This document shows positions 51,369 to 64,000 of a stretch of DNA of 64,000 bases, piece by piece. The notes beneath the pieces were generated by a model that saw nothing but the letters and a program-made list of their open reading frames with translations, ran no database searches and was not told where the DNA came from. The stretch spans positions 39,121,053 through 39,185,052 of the forward strand of contig NC_084702.1 of the NCBI RefSeq assembly GCF_028389875.1, in the 5' to 3' direction. The translations under genes and the position numbers were made by a program. Each line of letters starts with the position of its first letter. The first letter of the stretch is position 1. The DNA is from Rhea pennata (taxonomy: Eukaryota > Chordata > Aves > Rheiformes > Rheidae).

Positions 51369-52729
51369 CTTTAATCAATAAGTAACTCAGCTTGCTCAAG
51401 AAAGACATTTTACAAATCCCTAAAGAATATGCTCTTTACTGTGATTTCTGCAGCTTCATCTATCTCTTAAAGGAATCAGAGAAAATCTTAAGCAATAAAA
51501 CTGGACATGTGTGTCTACCAAGCCTTAAGCACTCTGGTTCAGCAGATAATAAAACACAACTGTAACAAGGAAGCAAGTCACAGCATCTTGGCTTCCATGT
51601 ATTGTCTTGATTTATTCAAGTATCTCTGTCACAGCTGATGATATTTTTAAGTGACCTTTGGTATTACGGCTTTCAGAGAAGCGAGAAATAAGAACTGCAG
51701 CAAATAACTCAGAAATTGCCTATCCAGTTTGAGGACTAATACCATTTTAACTTTTTCATATATTTTGAAAAAGAGATTGAAGATCAGGAACAAGTTTTTT
51801 TATTCATTTTTAACATTTAAAATATTTAAAAACCCCAGTGCGTCCCTTTATGTGCACTGACTTGTCACTTGCAAGGCAAAGCTGTACAAAGAAGAAATAA
51901 CTAAAACAAAAGAAACAAACATTTAAGCAACTGCTAAAAAAAGCCTATTTTAAAACATCTGCACCATTACTAGTATAAACATAAGAATATTTTGGCATAC
52001 ATATGTTTGTCAGCTAAAGCTTTATTTTTTGCAATGATTATACATCAAAGTGCTTGTCTAAAACAATATATTCCTGTAGAATTAACATGTCTGAACTACA
52101 GATGCTATTTTGGCCCTTCTCATATGTATGCTGCAACACAACTCTGCCATTGCTCACTCTTCTGGACACCGTAGGTACTCATAAGAGTATGCTACAAAAA
52201 CTGAAGTACAGGACAGCCAAAGAAAGGCTAATATTAATGAGGAAATCTCAGCATCTAGCACCCTCTGCTACCCCTACGTCTATTCTACTACTAGATTATT
52301 TAGACATTCCTAGATCAAATGCCCTGCATTCCACTGTAAATCAGTCACTTTACTGTGGCAAGTTGTACTAATAAAAGACAAATACTGCAGGAGCACAGCA
52401 TGCACTTTATGGATCATGAGTATTACTCAAGGGCAGCTTTTTTCTGATAGGCAAGTTTACATTTAAGAAATAAAGGCAAGCTGTATTCAAATACTCAATG
52501 CTCAAAAAAAATATCCTCACATTTTAAAATCTGAGTTAAAGAAAAATAAACAGGACCTTTCCTAAGACTATTTCAGAACCCAAATAGTCTACAACATTTC
52601 CTGAAAAAATCTTGCAAACAGATGTTAATTATAATTTTGTTTATGGAAGGCTAAATAAAATACATCTGTTAAGTTAGGAAAACATGAGAACAGCAAAGAA
52701 GAGAGGAGTGAGAGAGGGGGAGAAAAAGG

Positions 52730-53060
52730 ATAGAGACCTGAGCAATTACAAGTCTATTAGTTTATGCTAGCATTCAAAGTTATGGAAGACTTCTTAAAGA
52801 GAATACCCAAAGATAGTGAGGTTAATGAAACTGAAATATAATTCAGAAATGATTATCTCAGAAGCAGGTCACGTGAAAATAATCAAATCTCCTTCTCCAA
52901 TGAAGTAATTAATTTTCTAGAAGTCTAGTAGACTTCATCAATCCAGACTTACACAGAATGCTATCAGTGAATGTTAGATGACAATCAGCGCATTGGTGGG
53001 CTATAGACTTACTAAAGGAGAAATGCTAACACGAAGGGCAAATATCAGGTTAAAAGAACG
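52730..53060 (+). mobile_element. Ancient CR1-like pol fragment
   Basis: Degenerate but ordered similarity to the CR1 RT region is visible. An NYRP-like CAATTACAAG block lies near 52742. A TTATGGAAGACTTCTTAAAG segment follows (52779-52798), then an AGAAGCAGG...GTGAA block near 52860-52877, then AGTAGACTTCATCAATC (52926-52942), matching the VDFIYLDFSKAF region. There are many substitutions and no open frame. The family is uncertain. Confidence 0.5.
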
Positions 53061-55384
53061 CTACTTCTAGAGTTTAGGTAAGGCTAAATCTTGCAACATA
53101 TTCAACCAACACTCCAGCTATTATCCTTAGCACAAAAGAATGCAAGAGTTTGTGTGATGCTTCCCATGAAATCAAGAGGCATCCTTAACAAGGAAGACAA
53201 GTCATACCGGAAAAAGTGGACAGATCTGAGCGGAACTAATTTTAGTGAAATGGGATCCATATGTTTATTCCTAAGTGCGAAGTCAGACCGAGAGAGTTGT
53301 TTGTATGCATACTTTAAGCACTGCCTCCAAATGAGGCAGCTGCACCCTTACCTGCCCTCAGACATGCTACAACTCTGTCTCCTCCTCCCACTCCAGCCTG
53401 AGTGCTCCCTGTGATACTGTGAGGATTTTATTTAGCTGTATGATGCAGTGGACAGGAGAATTGATCTCCATAAAAAATAAATTAGCTGAAAAAGAAATAA
53501 AAGACTAACCCATCTCCTGATCAAGCCCCTTAGTCTGATGAGCATGAATGTTTCTGCTGACATAACGAAGAAGGTAACATCAGCATGGGAGCAGGACTGA
53601 ATGAAATCTTTGGCAACCAAAGATGTGTGTGAAATTAGTGCTTACTTGTTTGAATCCTTCAGTAAACAGAGGGTATCAACTGGAAACAACAGGAAAAGAT
53701 CTTGTGCCACAGGCTCATATCTGCAAAGAATGACAGAGACATTTGGTATATGATTAAACAATAAACAACTTTAACTTTTCTATGAAAATCCATAAAAGGC
53801 ATACACTGTGGGTGTTTAGAGTGCCTTCTTTAGGTCCCCAAAATCCAATTCCACTGATCTCTACTTTCTGTCCCAAGACTGAAATTTTATCAGCTCACAT
53901 CACAAGATTTCCTTTGGCTATTCAACCCTTGACTATAGCTACCAGTCCATCACTATATCTTTATCTGTCATGCCAAATCATTCACTGTTTGATTATACAG
54001 AAACCCTGTATGTGGAATAACATTAATTCATTACACTTCTTCAAAACCATTGTGCTTGGATAGTCTATTTTTTAACTTAGATTGCCATTTCATTCATTCA
54101 GACATTACAGGTGCTTGGTCAGTAAGGGATATCTCTCTCCTCAACAGCTTTTTCCTAGGTATACCGTATTTCTCAGTACCTGCTCAGCCTGCACCCAAAC
54201 CTGACAGCATTTTGATAATCTCAAACCCCAAATTCCTCCTTGCCACGACACTGTCCCTAGTTTGGATGTCACTGCATTACACCTGCCTTGTTAACACTGC
54301 TGACTGACCCAACATCCCTTTGCATTTTAGGCTTCAAATCCACAGCAGTGAGTTTTCCTGGCAAGCTGGGCAAGGCTCACAGGCTGGGCTCTGGCTGCAG
54401 GATCGCAATCTCCAGTTGCCTGGGGTCCTACCAAAGCAGTCCTGCCTCACCACAGCACAGCCCATTTGCCTCTACAGGTTCACATACCCTCTCCTTGGCC
54501 ACTGTTCTGTTCATCAGAGCTCCTCAAAAAAATGACTAGCTCAAAATCTTCACTATTTTTGACACTGACTGATACTTGAAATGGTACAAGGTACATTTTT
54601 ATTACATTTTGAGTACTTTTCACTATTACTGAATGTAACTGAGCCTCTGTCCTGCTGACTGCGTATTAACTTTATTCAATTGGACCTTCATTCTCAAGCC
54701 ATCTCTGTCCTCGCAGCTACCTTGACAGCACTCATTCAGAACAAACACTGCAACCACTGAAGGTTCATTTCACATGCCCAAAGATCTCCCACTACCCTTC
54801 TATTAGCTCAAGATGATGACCCCCATCAATCTTCTCTAATTAAGTGAGACTTCTCTAATTTGCTATGTGCAGACAGTAAAGAGGCCAACCATGCTGCAGA
54901 CTTCACAGCCTTAAACACGCACCTGCTCTGAATTCACCCAGTACAATCATTACTTCTGTATCTCCTTGAGCCCAAGAGTACCTGCTATATCACAACACAT
55001 ACTGCCCAGAGAAGCTTCAACAGAGAAGCAGGAAAAATATGTTTTCCCATATGTTTGTTAATATTGAATGTAACAATCTCACTGTCACACAGCTGGAGGA
55101 CCCTAATTGTTGCTGGTTACTTTTCCCCACTGCATCAAGAATGCTACCACAAAGCAAAGACAGCTCCAGAGCCACTACATCCCTGATAAGGCCAAAGCAA
55201 GCCTATGTCTGCTGCACCTCAAAGAACTTAGTTTAGGAGCCCAGCAGTTTTCCTCCAGTAAGAAGAGGGCAAAATATCATAGAATGAATTCCAGCAGAGA
55301 TAAAACATCATTTCTAACATGTAGGTTATATACATAATACATAATACATATACACATAAAAATATGTATCTATACTAACTAGAA
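53061..55384. other. Spacer between the ancient CR1 pol fragment and the young CR1
   Basis: No gene recognised. Several short frames of ordinary composition are present, and a TA/CA-rich stretch (55328-55370) directly precedes the young CR1. Confidence 0.55.
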
Positions 55385-57120
55385 GTCCAGTTACTCCTGC
55401 TCAAAGGAGCAGAATTCTTCAAATACTTAAGCACCAAGAGGAGGACTAGGGAAAATGTGGGCCTGCCACTGAATGGGGCAGGGGCCCTGGTGACAAGGGA
55501 TACAGAGAAGGCAGAGTTACTGAATGCCGCCTTTGCTTCCGTCTTCACTGCTAAGGGCAGCCCCCAGGAATCCTGCAGCCTGGACGTGAGGGAGAAAGTC
55601 CAGAGAAGGGAAGACTTTCCTTTGGTTGAGGAGGAAAGGATTAGAGACCTTCTGGGCAGCCCAGACATCCACAAATCCATGGGCCCGGATGGGATGCACC
55701 CACGGGCATTGAGGGAACTGGCGGATGTTGTTGCCAGGCTGCTCTCTGTCATCTTTGAAAGGTGCTGGAGAATGGGAGAGGTGCCTGAGGACTGGAAGAA
55801 AGCCAATGTTACTCCAGTCTTCAAGAAGGGCAAGGAGGAGGACCCAGGCAACTATAGGCCCATCAGCTTCACCTCCATCCCTGGAAAGGTGAACGAACAG
55901 CTCATTCTGGATGTCATCTCCAGACATATGGAGGAAAAGAAGGTGATCAGGAGTAGCCAGCATGGATTCACCAAGGGGAAATCCTACTTAACCAACCTGA
56001 GAGCCTTCTATGGTGGCATGACTGGCTGGGTAGATGAGGGGAGAGCAGTGGACGTTGTGCACTTGACTTCAGCAAGACTTTTGACACTGTCTCCCATAAC
56101 ATCCTCCTAGGCAGGCTCTGGAAGTGTGGGTTAGACCAGTGGACAGGGAGGTGGATTGAGAACTGGCTGAAAGGCAGAGCTCAGAGGGTCGTCATCAGTA
56201 GCGGGGAGTCCAGTGGGAGGCCTGTGGCTAGTGGTGTCCACCAGGGCTCAGGACTGGGTCCCACCCTGTTCAACTTCTTCATCAATGACCTGGATGAGGG
56301 GACAGAGTGCCTCCTCACCAAGTTTGCTGATGCTACCAAGCTGGGAGGAGTGGCTGATACACCTGAAGGCAGTGCTGCCATTCAGAGAGACCTGGACAGG
56401 CTGGAGAGCTGGGTGCAGAGGAACCTCTTCAGGTTCAACAAGGGCAGGTGCGGAGTCCTGCACCTAGGGAGGAATAACTCCATCTACTAGTACAAGCTGG
56501 GGGCTGACCTGCTGGAGAGCAGCTCTGCAGAGAAGGACCTGGAGTGCTGCTGGATGACAAGTTGACCATGAGCCAGCAATGTGCCCTTGTGGCCAAGGCC
56601 AATGGTGTCCTGAGGTGCGTTGGGAAGAGTATTGCCAGCAGGTCGAGGGAGGTGATCCTGCCCCTCTACTCAGCCCTGGGGAGGCTGCATCTCGAGTACT
56701 GTGTCCAGTTCTGGGCTCCTCAGTCCAAGAGAGACATGGAGCTACTGGAGAGAGTCCAGCGTAGGGCTACAAAGATGGTCCGAGGGCTGGAGCACCTGCC
56801 CTACAAGGGACGGCTGCAAGAGCTGGGCCTCTTCAGCCTGGGGAAGAGAAGACTGAGGGGGGATCTTATCAGTGTGTACAAGTACCTGAAGGGAGGGTGT
56901 CAAGGGGACAAGGACAAACTCTTTTCAGTTGTCCCGTGTGACAGGACGAGGCAATGGGCAGAATTTGAAGCACAGGAAGTTCCGCCTGACCGTGAGGGGG
57001 GATTTCTTCCCTGTGAGAGTGACGGAGCACTGGAACAGGTTGCCCAGAGAGGTTGTGGAGTCTCCTTCTCTGGAGATCTTCAAGGCCTGCCTGGATGCAA
57101 CCCTGTCTAACATGCTCTAG
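55385..57120 (+). pseudogene. CR1 ORF2 (endonuclease/reverse transcriptase) remnant
   Basis: This is the decayed coding part of the CR1 copy. The frame from about 55400 to 56064 carries the RT palm entry and NYRP block. The next frame (56066-56487) carries HQGSGLGP and the mutated FADA active site. A third frame (56544-56949) carries the thumb/C-terminal [12 protein letters not shown] block. A fourth (56951-57120) carries the terminal [10 protein letters not shown]...LSNML and a natural stop TAG at 57118-57120. Gaps and frame changes are small and scattered, as in neutral decay. Confidence 0.9.
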
Positions 57121-57200
57121 GTGACCCTGCTGAGCAGGGAGGTTGGACTAGATGATCTCCAGAGGTCCCTTCCAACCTTACTGATTCTATGATTCTATGA
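55385..57200 (+). mobile_element. CR1 LINE, 5'-truncated and inactivated
   Basis: This is a chicken-repeat-1 non-LTR retrotransposon copy of ~1.8 kb. It starts inside ORF2 (endonuclease region missing) and runs through reverse transcriptase to the 3' UTR and the terminal ATTCTATG repeats. Recognisable blocks are VHKSMGPDGMHPRALREL-like (here IHKSMGPDGMHPRALREL), [51 protein letters not shown] and [10 protein letters not shown]. The catalytic FADD box reads FADA (56323-56334). Single-base losses shift the frame near 56065 and 56541, two bases are lost near 56950, and TAG at 56488-56490 stops the frame. It cannot make a working enzyme. Intact blocks suggest a younger insertion than the other CR1 copies here. 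Confidence 0.95.
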
Positions 57201-57214
57201 ATTCAAACCAGAGG

Positions 57215-57540
57215 TGGTACAAAGGAAGAGTGCAATAATCAAGGGGAAGGAGTGTCTAGCCTGTGAGGGAAGGCCAAAGAGTTTGGTATATTTACTCTTT
57301 TAACAGGCAGGCTGTGCAATGGTTTCATTATAGTCAATCACACATCAGTCTATAAATACATTCAAGGGTTGAACGGAAAGAATTATTTCAGCTCATAGGC
57401 AACGCTGATACGAAAACAAGTGAGAACAGACTGGCCGCAAAAACAAACAAATAAAACTTTAAACATTAGAAGTGTCAATTACCAGACCAATTTTCCACCA
57501 GATGCAGAAGGTACAAAAACTTGAATGGAATTAAAATAAG
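57215..57540 (+). mobile_element. Older, degenerate CR1-type LINE fragment
   Basis: Directly after the young CR1 end lies a diverged CR1-like pol C-terminal segment. Landmarks are an ATCAAGGGG...GAG block near 57240-57260, TATAAATACATTCAAGGG near 57352-57369, an AGAATTATTT...AGCTCA block near 57380-57396, and ACTGGCC near 57430. These follow, in order, the C-terminal part of ORF2 of turtle/crocodile-type ancient CR1 elements as I recall them. No long frame survives. It may be the host element that the young copy entered. Confidence 0.6.
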
Positions 57541-60500
57541 GTTTTATCAGAGTATGAGACACAGTTGTCTGCTATAGTAGGAAGCAAGAATTGATGATTC
57601 AGAAGGTAAGCTTCTCCAAAATACATCTTAAATCATAGCCATCACCAACCTAACAAAATTGACACTTATTTATACAGGATCAGGGCAAAATAAGAAATCT
57701 CTTAGAAATCTTATCTACTGAAAAATAATTATGGGCAAGAGGTGTCCCAGAGGCCAAGTTAATAGGAGATTCAGTAGACAGTGGTTCAATTTCTTTGCTC
57801 TTTCGCTTGTTAAAAAAAATAAACATGTGGAAACAAATTTATTTAAAAGTTGTGAATATGCAAAGAAATTTGTGTTCAATTTTTTTCTTGAATTATTTTT
57901 GTTTTTCAAGGTTTACATAGGTTTTAGATATTAAACCTGTAATTTCTTTGGATTTTTCCAATTATTCCATTGCAAAGGTATCTTAATGATTAAAAGCAAA
58001 AAATGTGGACGTGTCAGCTGATTACAGGCCAACTGTATAAACATTAGCAAAAAATAATTTAGCACACATCCCAAGGCAATTAGTGATAAAACATTAGAAA
58101 ACATTTTCTATCAATCAGAATGGACAGTCTTCAATATTATTTGAAAAACAGCAGTGGAATCTTTATCCAGAGACATAATTTTATTTTTAAAAAATTGTTG
58201 TGCAGCCAGGGACGCTAACAAGATTTCCCATCATTACTTTGATTCTAATTCACATCTGCTTGATGTTATGAATATCACCTTTAAGTTACATGTCTTTGAA
58301 ACCTATCTTCCTATAAAAGCATCAGTGTGCAGTAAAGTCACAGTGACTTTCCTACTGCTGTCTATATTAAAACATTATTTTAATAGGCTTCAAATGACGT
58401 TAGTTTATTCTTTGGGGATACAAGCTTGAAAAGTGACTCTTTTCTACTATTGGTAATTGAAAACCGACGGAAGAGAATAATCTGATTGCAAGCGGCAGAG
58501 GACAGCAGCGTAAGAGTCTGTTTCAGTCTATGACTGGAAAAGCTTGTGCTGGTATTAACATGCCTCAGTTGATGTATATTAAGCAATTTCTTAATAGCTA
58601 CTGGCTTCAAGTTCAGTAAGGCAGCAACAGCAGTCACCAGGGAATTCTGCTTGCAAAGAACTTCTACAACAAATGTATTAATTTTGGTCAAAGGCAAACG
58701 TGAGTTACATCTCCTGGAATGCACTATACCTGGTCATCTTCACCATCATGTAATGTCAGCAAATCTTGAGACATTTGAAATGAAAAAAATACGCTGTAAA
58801 ATGTTTTGGCTATTGTATGGTTAATGTACGGCCATTGACAAAGTACGCGTCCTTACAACTATCCTATGCCAACTATTTTAGTTAGCTTAAGGAGATGCTT
58901 TAATTGCTGTTCTGAATTACTGTTAGAAGTTCAACCTAGGCTATTCAAATAACTTGTCAGTAGGATTGCAAAATTTTTGCTCTGAAAAACAGGTTCCTAA
59001 TCTATATATGCAAGCAAGTATGAAAGGGGCTGAAAGCTCTCACTTCCCATGGCCGATAAATGAAAAAGATGTTCTCACAAGACAAGAAAGTTGCATTCAC
59101 TGAAGTGGTACCTTGCTATCAACACTATAAAGCATAAATTTGGGCCTGCGAGCAGCATACTTAAGGAACTGCCTGGATTTCTACAACTTAATCTGTATTT
59201 TACATATAAACAAGAAAATGAAAAAAAACGCACCAAAGTAATACCTCTGAAAACCCACAGAACTGATCCAAGAATACATTATCGGGATACAAATTGAAAA
59301 ACAATTCATCTAAAAACATATTGCTCTGCAATTAACTGTTTCTTCCTCTTAAATGATCTTAATAGATGATACTTTTCTATTTATATTTCCAGTAGTCATG
59401 TCTAGATTTGATTTTTTCCCACAAAAAATATAAACTTTTAAATAGTTATGTGATAACACAAATCAAAACTCAGATTACAATTTGTGGGATTAAAAAAAAA
59501 TAATACCTGGAAATTTAATAGTTAAATGTATTAAGCCTCATACAGATTTCATCTTCCTTTGAATTAGCCGGAATGTGTACTTTTGGAAAAGGATTACTAC
59601 TCCAGGTCTGGGTATGTAATTCCAAACGGGGGGAAAACACAGCTATAACCAAATCCTTCTAAAAATTCTGACTTCCTCCCAGCGCTCTTAAAGGCATTGA
59701 GGTGGTCATCTGCCACAGTTAAATGACTAACTGTCTTCCTCTTGCTTTTGTTGTTTCCCATAGGATTAATGCCATTAATGGTTTTCATAAAATTAGTTCT
59801 ACTTTTCCTGAAAACATCAGGGAATGATAGGGATTTTAAAACAAAGTAACTCGTGATTTTCTTAGAAGAGACTTTTTTTGGTAACAGATACTGCCCTCCT
59901 GTAAGTTTTTAGCTGCACAGGTTAATGAAAGAAGTACAATCTGTAAATATGGGCATGTGCACACAAGAGAATTTGGCATCCTAAGCACTGAAAAGTTATA
60001 GAAATCTGTACATTATTAATACAGGAGAACATTGCTCAGGCATACTCCACTTATTCACTGTATGTATAAGTACAGGCAGTTGTAATAGGGAAATTTGGAG
60101 AAATTTATCTTGATTTAGCACTCTGCAAAAAGCACTATAAGAGAATAGATATGAATCACAGCGAGGAAAACTACTTTTAGAGCAGCTTTCACTTAATGAA
60201 TCTATTCAATAAACACATATTAAAACCAGCTGTCTACTATAAGAAAAGTTTCCGTTCATAAGAACATTTATCTTTATGTTTTAAACCAGCACATAAAGAT
60301 GGATGTGTGTTACATAAGAAAAACTACGTAAAATTTTACCCACAATAATACTATCAGCTACTAAAGACCTCTCATTTAAATGAATGCAGAACACAATAGA
60401 AATCAGATATTCCTATTTGGCAAGGTGAAAGAGTTTTATCCAAATACAGGCGCTGAATTCTTTCACTCATGTTTTGTACAAGTTTAGCACTTCACATACA

Positions 60501-63500
60501 GTGTTTTCCTGCACTGGAGTCCTTTCAGTTTAGTTTATATTTCTTCAAAATGGACACTACTACAACATCCATACACTTATTTACTCTGGATCACAGAACC
60601 AGTTACACACCTCTACTGTCAATAAAAGATACAGTGTACTAAAGCCAAACCCATTTTCCTTTTGTGCCTGTTATTTCCTATTGAGTCATTTTGGGCTGCC
60701 TTCATTCTACATAACTCAAAACACCATTAGGGGACTTCCTGGAGAAAACAGCAAAAGAAAAGAGAGTTTGGTACAACTGCCGTATGGAAGGATCACATAT
60801 ACAAGGCACCATACAACTTGCTAGTCAGAATAACAGTTAGCTGTATACATCTAACGCTGAATGAAATCAGAATAAATGTTTTTTGTTTCTTTTTATGATG
60901 CCCTTTAGAATCTCTGAACAGTTAATTCTGACAAAAGGTGCTATACAAACAAATTAGTCTAAACTTAATTCGATCTTACACTCTCCAATTATAAAGTTTA
61001 CTTCCTTCAGAACACTGCAGGGTGGGGGAAGAGGGCACTAAGAGCAAACAAGTTATTTCCTTAAGTCTCTTCCCAGGTTTTGAATTTCATTTTCTTATTT
61101 CTTCAGTTTATGTTAGAATACCTTCATTAATTTATCATCTACCTCCTCACCGCTGTTAAGCTGGGCTGTTCAAATATTATTCTCACTTTTTTTGCAGTAT
61201 GGCCTGCTCTGCTTTGTGCAAGGCCTCAGGATTCCCATTTTAAGTATCAGAATTATTCTGTCAATGAATATTTATAACTAAAGATTAAATTGTGCATGAA
61301 TATCACACCTTGAAATAAGTTCAAAAAAAGAAAATTAAGAAGTTATGTTTTTGAAGCACTTGACTGTGCTATTTTTACTCCTCAAACCAATCTTACACCA
61401 GAAGTTTCATTTAAAGTTTTGGACCCAAATAGGGAGTTGGTTTTGCTATGAGCTGTCACACTTTAACTATTACAGAATAGCTATTGCACAATAATTGCAT
61501 TTGTACAGATAACTATTTCCTATTTCAATGCCTTGTGTATTCAAACAGATTTTTCAGATATAGGATCATAATTCTGGGGACAAATAATACCTGGCACTAT
61601 GATCTGCTGCTGCCTCAACACCACAGGATTCCCAGAATTCGGAAGCAACTGGAAAACTGGGAGCTCTGTCAAGCTGACATATACCCAAGAGGCTTCTGTC
61701 ATCATTCAGCATACATTTCTACTATTTTGCATACAGATGTGGTCAAAGCAGTCAAAGATGCTCTGTGGTTGTACATGGAAAATAGCACTGAAAATGTTGC
61801 AATTTGCTTTTTAACTGAAAATTCCAGCAGAGTCTAACAGATCTTTGAACTTACTTGTGCTTACTTTGGTGAAATTAAAGAGGGTTGAGGGTCAGCAGTA
61901 GATTATAATGATCCCTTAGCTCTGACTAAGGGTCTAGATCTGGAAGAAAAGGGCTTCTGTTTGTAGGCTGTAACTTTCAGCTGGCAGCACTCCATAACTT
62001 GAAATTTATAATTAGAATACAGTATTGTTTAAGGCATAGAGAAGGCATGTTATTTGAAGCGGACTACCCTGCAGCAACATCAATTGCCTCTAACTGTCTG
62101 AACTGCCTTCAAATTAGTCAGGCATAGTACTGCAGCTCTTGAGGCAACATCAGATGAACATACCTGAGTTGAGGAAATGAACCAGTGGTCACTGCTCTTT
62201 GCGCCATCTATATAGCAGCAATTGACAAAATGTTCATCTCCATTTTGCAGCATAAACTTCAAAGATTTGTACTTAGTCTCCCACCTGAATACAGGAGGAA
62301 CAAATACCCGTTTCCTACCGCAGCATTACTAAAGGTGGATGCTTACTGTGGGTAGATAAATACAGTCTCGTGATACATGTCATAGCTGTACAGTTCTTTA
62401 CGTGATGTTCCTGCGCCCTGTAGACAACAATCAGAGCACATGCACTGTTTAAGAGAGTCATGAGATACTAGGTGGTCAGACAAGAAGTTAAAAGATTCTG
62501 TCACTTCTCCGTACTATTATTAATACTGAGTACTATTAAATACTCCATACATTATTGCACCTAAAGTACTGCTCAAATTATTGACCCCAAAAAAGAGCAA
62601 TGATCCAGTTGTGAACTTGAACAGAGAGGGCATGCCAACTTTTCTTGATGTTACTGGCTTTAAAACTAACAAGCTATCAAAACATTCTTACCATGGGAAA
62701 TCCCCTAAAGCATTTTCAGGTCATATCTACCCAAAACAGAAATAGTATCTAGAAAAGCTTTAATTCTCTGCTTCTATTGCTTTTTCATAGAAAGCCTGAG
62801 CAGAGAAAAAAAAATTACTGTCAAGTATTTTTTCCAGACTATCATACTGCAAATCTAGGTGGATATCTAAACTGCCTTTTCTCTGGTAAAAGGATCCTTT
62901 GAAAAAGACCTCTTCTCTGGCTGTCACTGTTGTCAAATGCCTTTGGTTACAGTTTTACAAGACAAAATTCTGGTACATGTGAAGCTCTTAACTTTTATTT
63001 TTGGATCCAAAACGTTAATTTAAGCTCTTTGAGATTTCTTATTTTTCTCCCCATTCTGGGTCAAGTTCCAGAATTTACTTTGCTTAATTAATTATTTAAC
63101 TATCACTTTGCCTACTCGTTTATTGTCATCCTCCTACATCAATGTATTTGTTTCTATTGAGACACAGAACATCAAATTTCAGTCTTGTGCCAAAACCATT
63201 AGCTTTTTAAATAATACGGTAGTAAGGCAAATGGGTAAAATTGAATACGCAGTCATAACTGTATTTTTAGCTGTGGGCTTCTGTTTTGCTTTTCTTACAT
63301 ATAGCTATAAAGGTAACAGGATGTTACATGGTGCGTGTTGTGTTTAAGTTTGCTTACTACATATTAATTTTGCCTTATCACCATTTTAAAATTAAATTTC
63401 AAAGTCCATTATAATGATGCACACTGCTTCCCCAAACTCAATCACCTACATACAAACTCTTGTGCTTGAGGAGAAAGCAGGGTTGTTTTTCTGACACTGT

Positions 63501-64000
63501 TTCCTGTGTACATAACAGCAGCATATACTCCAGTTTTAGGGCCCTTCTATCGAAACATTTTATAGGTCTCGAACGTTGACTTCCTGTGAGCTGGACCCAG
63601 ACATTCAGCAAAGATTTTCAAAACATTTTGTTCTACAATGACTGAAACCTAGGACTGGCTTGATAAATAGATCTGGATACTTTTTCTTAAACAAGATCTT
63701 TCCAGAAATACACATTCAGTGGGATTTACTTCTTAAAAATCTTAAATTTTAACACAAGCCATTACAATATCAGTATGCTGAAACATTGTGAAACATCTAA
63801 AAACTTCAGGATACAAAAAAATCTATACCGATCTCATTAGAAATCACAGGCAAACAACCAGTTTTTAGGGATAAAAGAACAACTGCACAGTATTGCAGAA
63901 ACAGATTGTCCTTACCATTAATTGCAATGCTCTTCACTTTCTGATGTAACCTAGAAATACACTTTTTTAAAGGTGGTACTTTTGTAATGACACAGGCTTC
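57541..64000. other. Spacer toward the window end, no gene recognised
   Basis: AT-rich DNA without long frames or recognisable repeats beyond short homopolymers. The longest frame (61484-61837, plus, 117 codons) has no domain I recognise. DMXL1 is expected further out from synteny, but no DMXL1 exon is visible. Confidence 0.55.

Larger units (their letters stand above)
42000..52729. other. Upstream spacer, no gene recognised
   Basis: AT-rich, with microsatellites and one ancient interspersed repeat (47.5 kb). No frame resembles a known protein. A near-perfect minus-strand splice donor (TTAG|GTAAGT, GT at 42983-42982) could mark an alternative TNFAIP8 leader exon, but there is no second line of support. 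Confidence 0.55.

Noticed and set aside
61484..61837. 117-codon plus-strand frame
   Set aside because: No recognisable family. Its length is not exceptional for a 64 kb window.
1..64000. CRISPR arrays, operons, phage or bacterial mobile elements, endogenous retrovirus
   Set aside because: There are no direct-repeat/spacer arrays, no long bacterial-type genes and no LTR pair or retroviral gene frame that I could recognise.

Overview
This window is vertebrate nuclear DNA, and the evidence points to a bird. It is AT-rich with sparse genes and microsatellites. It carries CR1-family LINE copies ending in the avian ATTCTATG-type tail, and one tRNA-derived SINE that shares that CR1 tail, like the TguSINE1 type described from songbirds. 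There are no bacterial, phage, CRISPR or operon features.

One protein-coding gene is clear: TNFAIP8 (TNF-alpha-induced protein 8, TIPE family), on the minus strand. The bulk of the protein is in one exon (8157-8722). The first ten residues and the first base of codon 11 come from a small upstream exon (28853-28883) across a ~20.1 kb intron with good GT and AG boundaries. Together they give a full-length 198-residue product. From known amniote synteny, HSD17B4 is expected below position 1 and DMXL1 above position 64000. No exon of either is visible here.

Layout: 1-7200, downstream spacer without a recognisable gene. 7230-8156, likely TNFAIP8 3' UTR. 8157-8722, main exon. 8723-28852, intron with a SINE, two CR1 remnants, a tandem duplication and several microsatellites. 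28853-30090, first coding exon and a promoter-like zone (two inverted repeats, a CRE-like site, a long pyrimidine tract and a CpG-rich patch). 30090-41370, upstream DNA with one moderately GC-rich patch near 33.9 kb. 41380-41960, a distinct CpG island that could be a distal TNFAIP8 promoter. 42000-55380, spacer with a (CA)23 array, an old interspersed repeat and a degenerate CR1 pol fragment. 55385-57200, a relatively young 5'-truncated, inactivated CR1, followed directly by an older CR1 fragment to about 57.54 kb. 57.55-64 kb, spacer.

I did not find an undescribed biological system. The most useful leads are the structure 5' of the first TNFAIP8 coding exon, including a possible alternative first exon whose reading frame joins the main exon, and the chronology of the retroelement copies.
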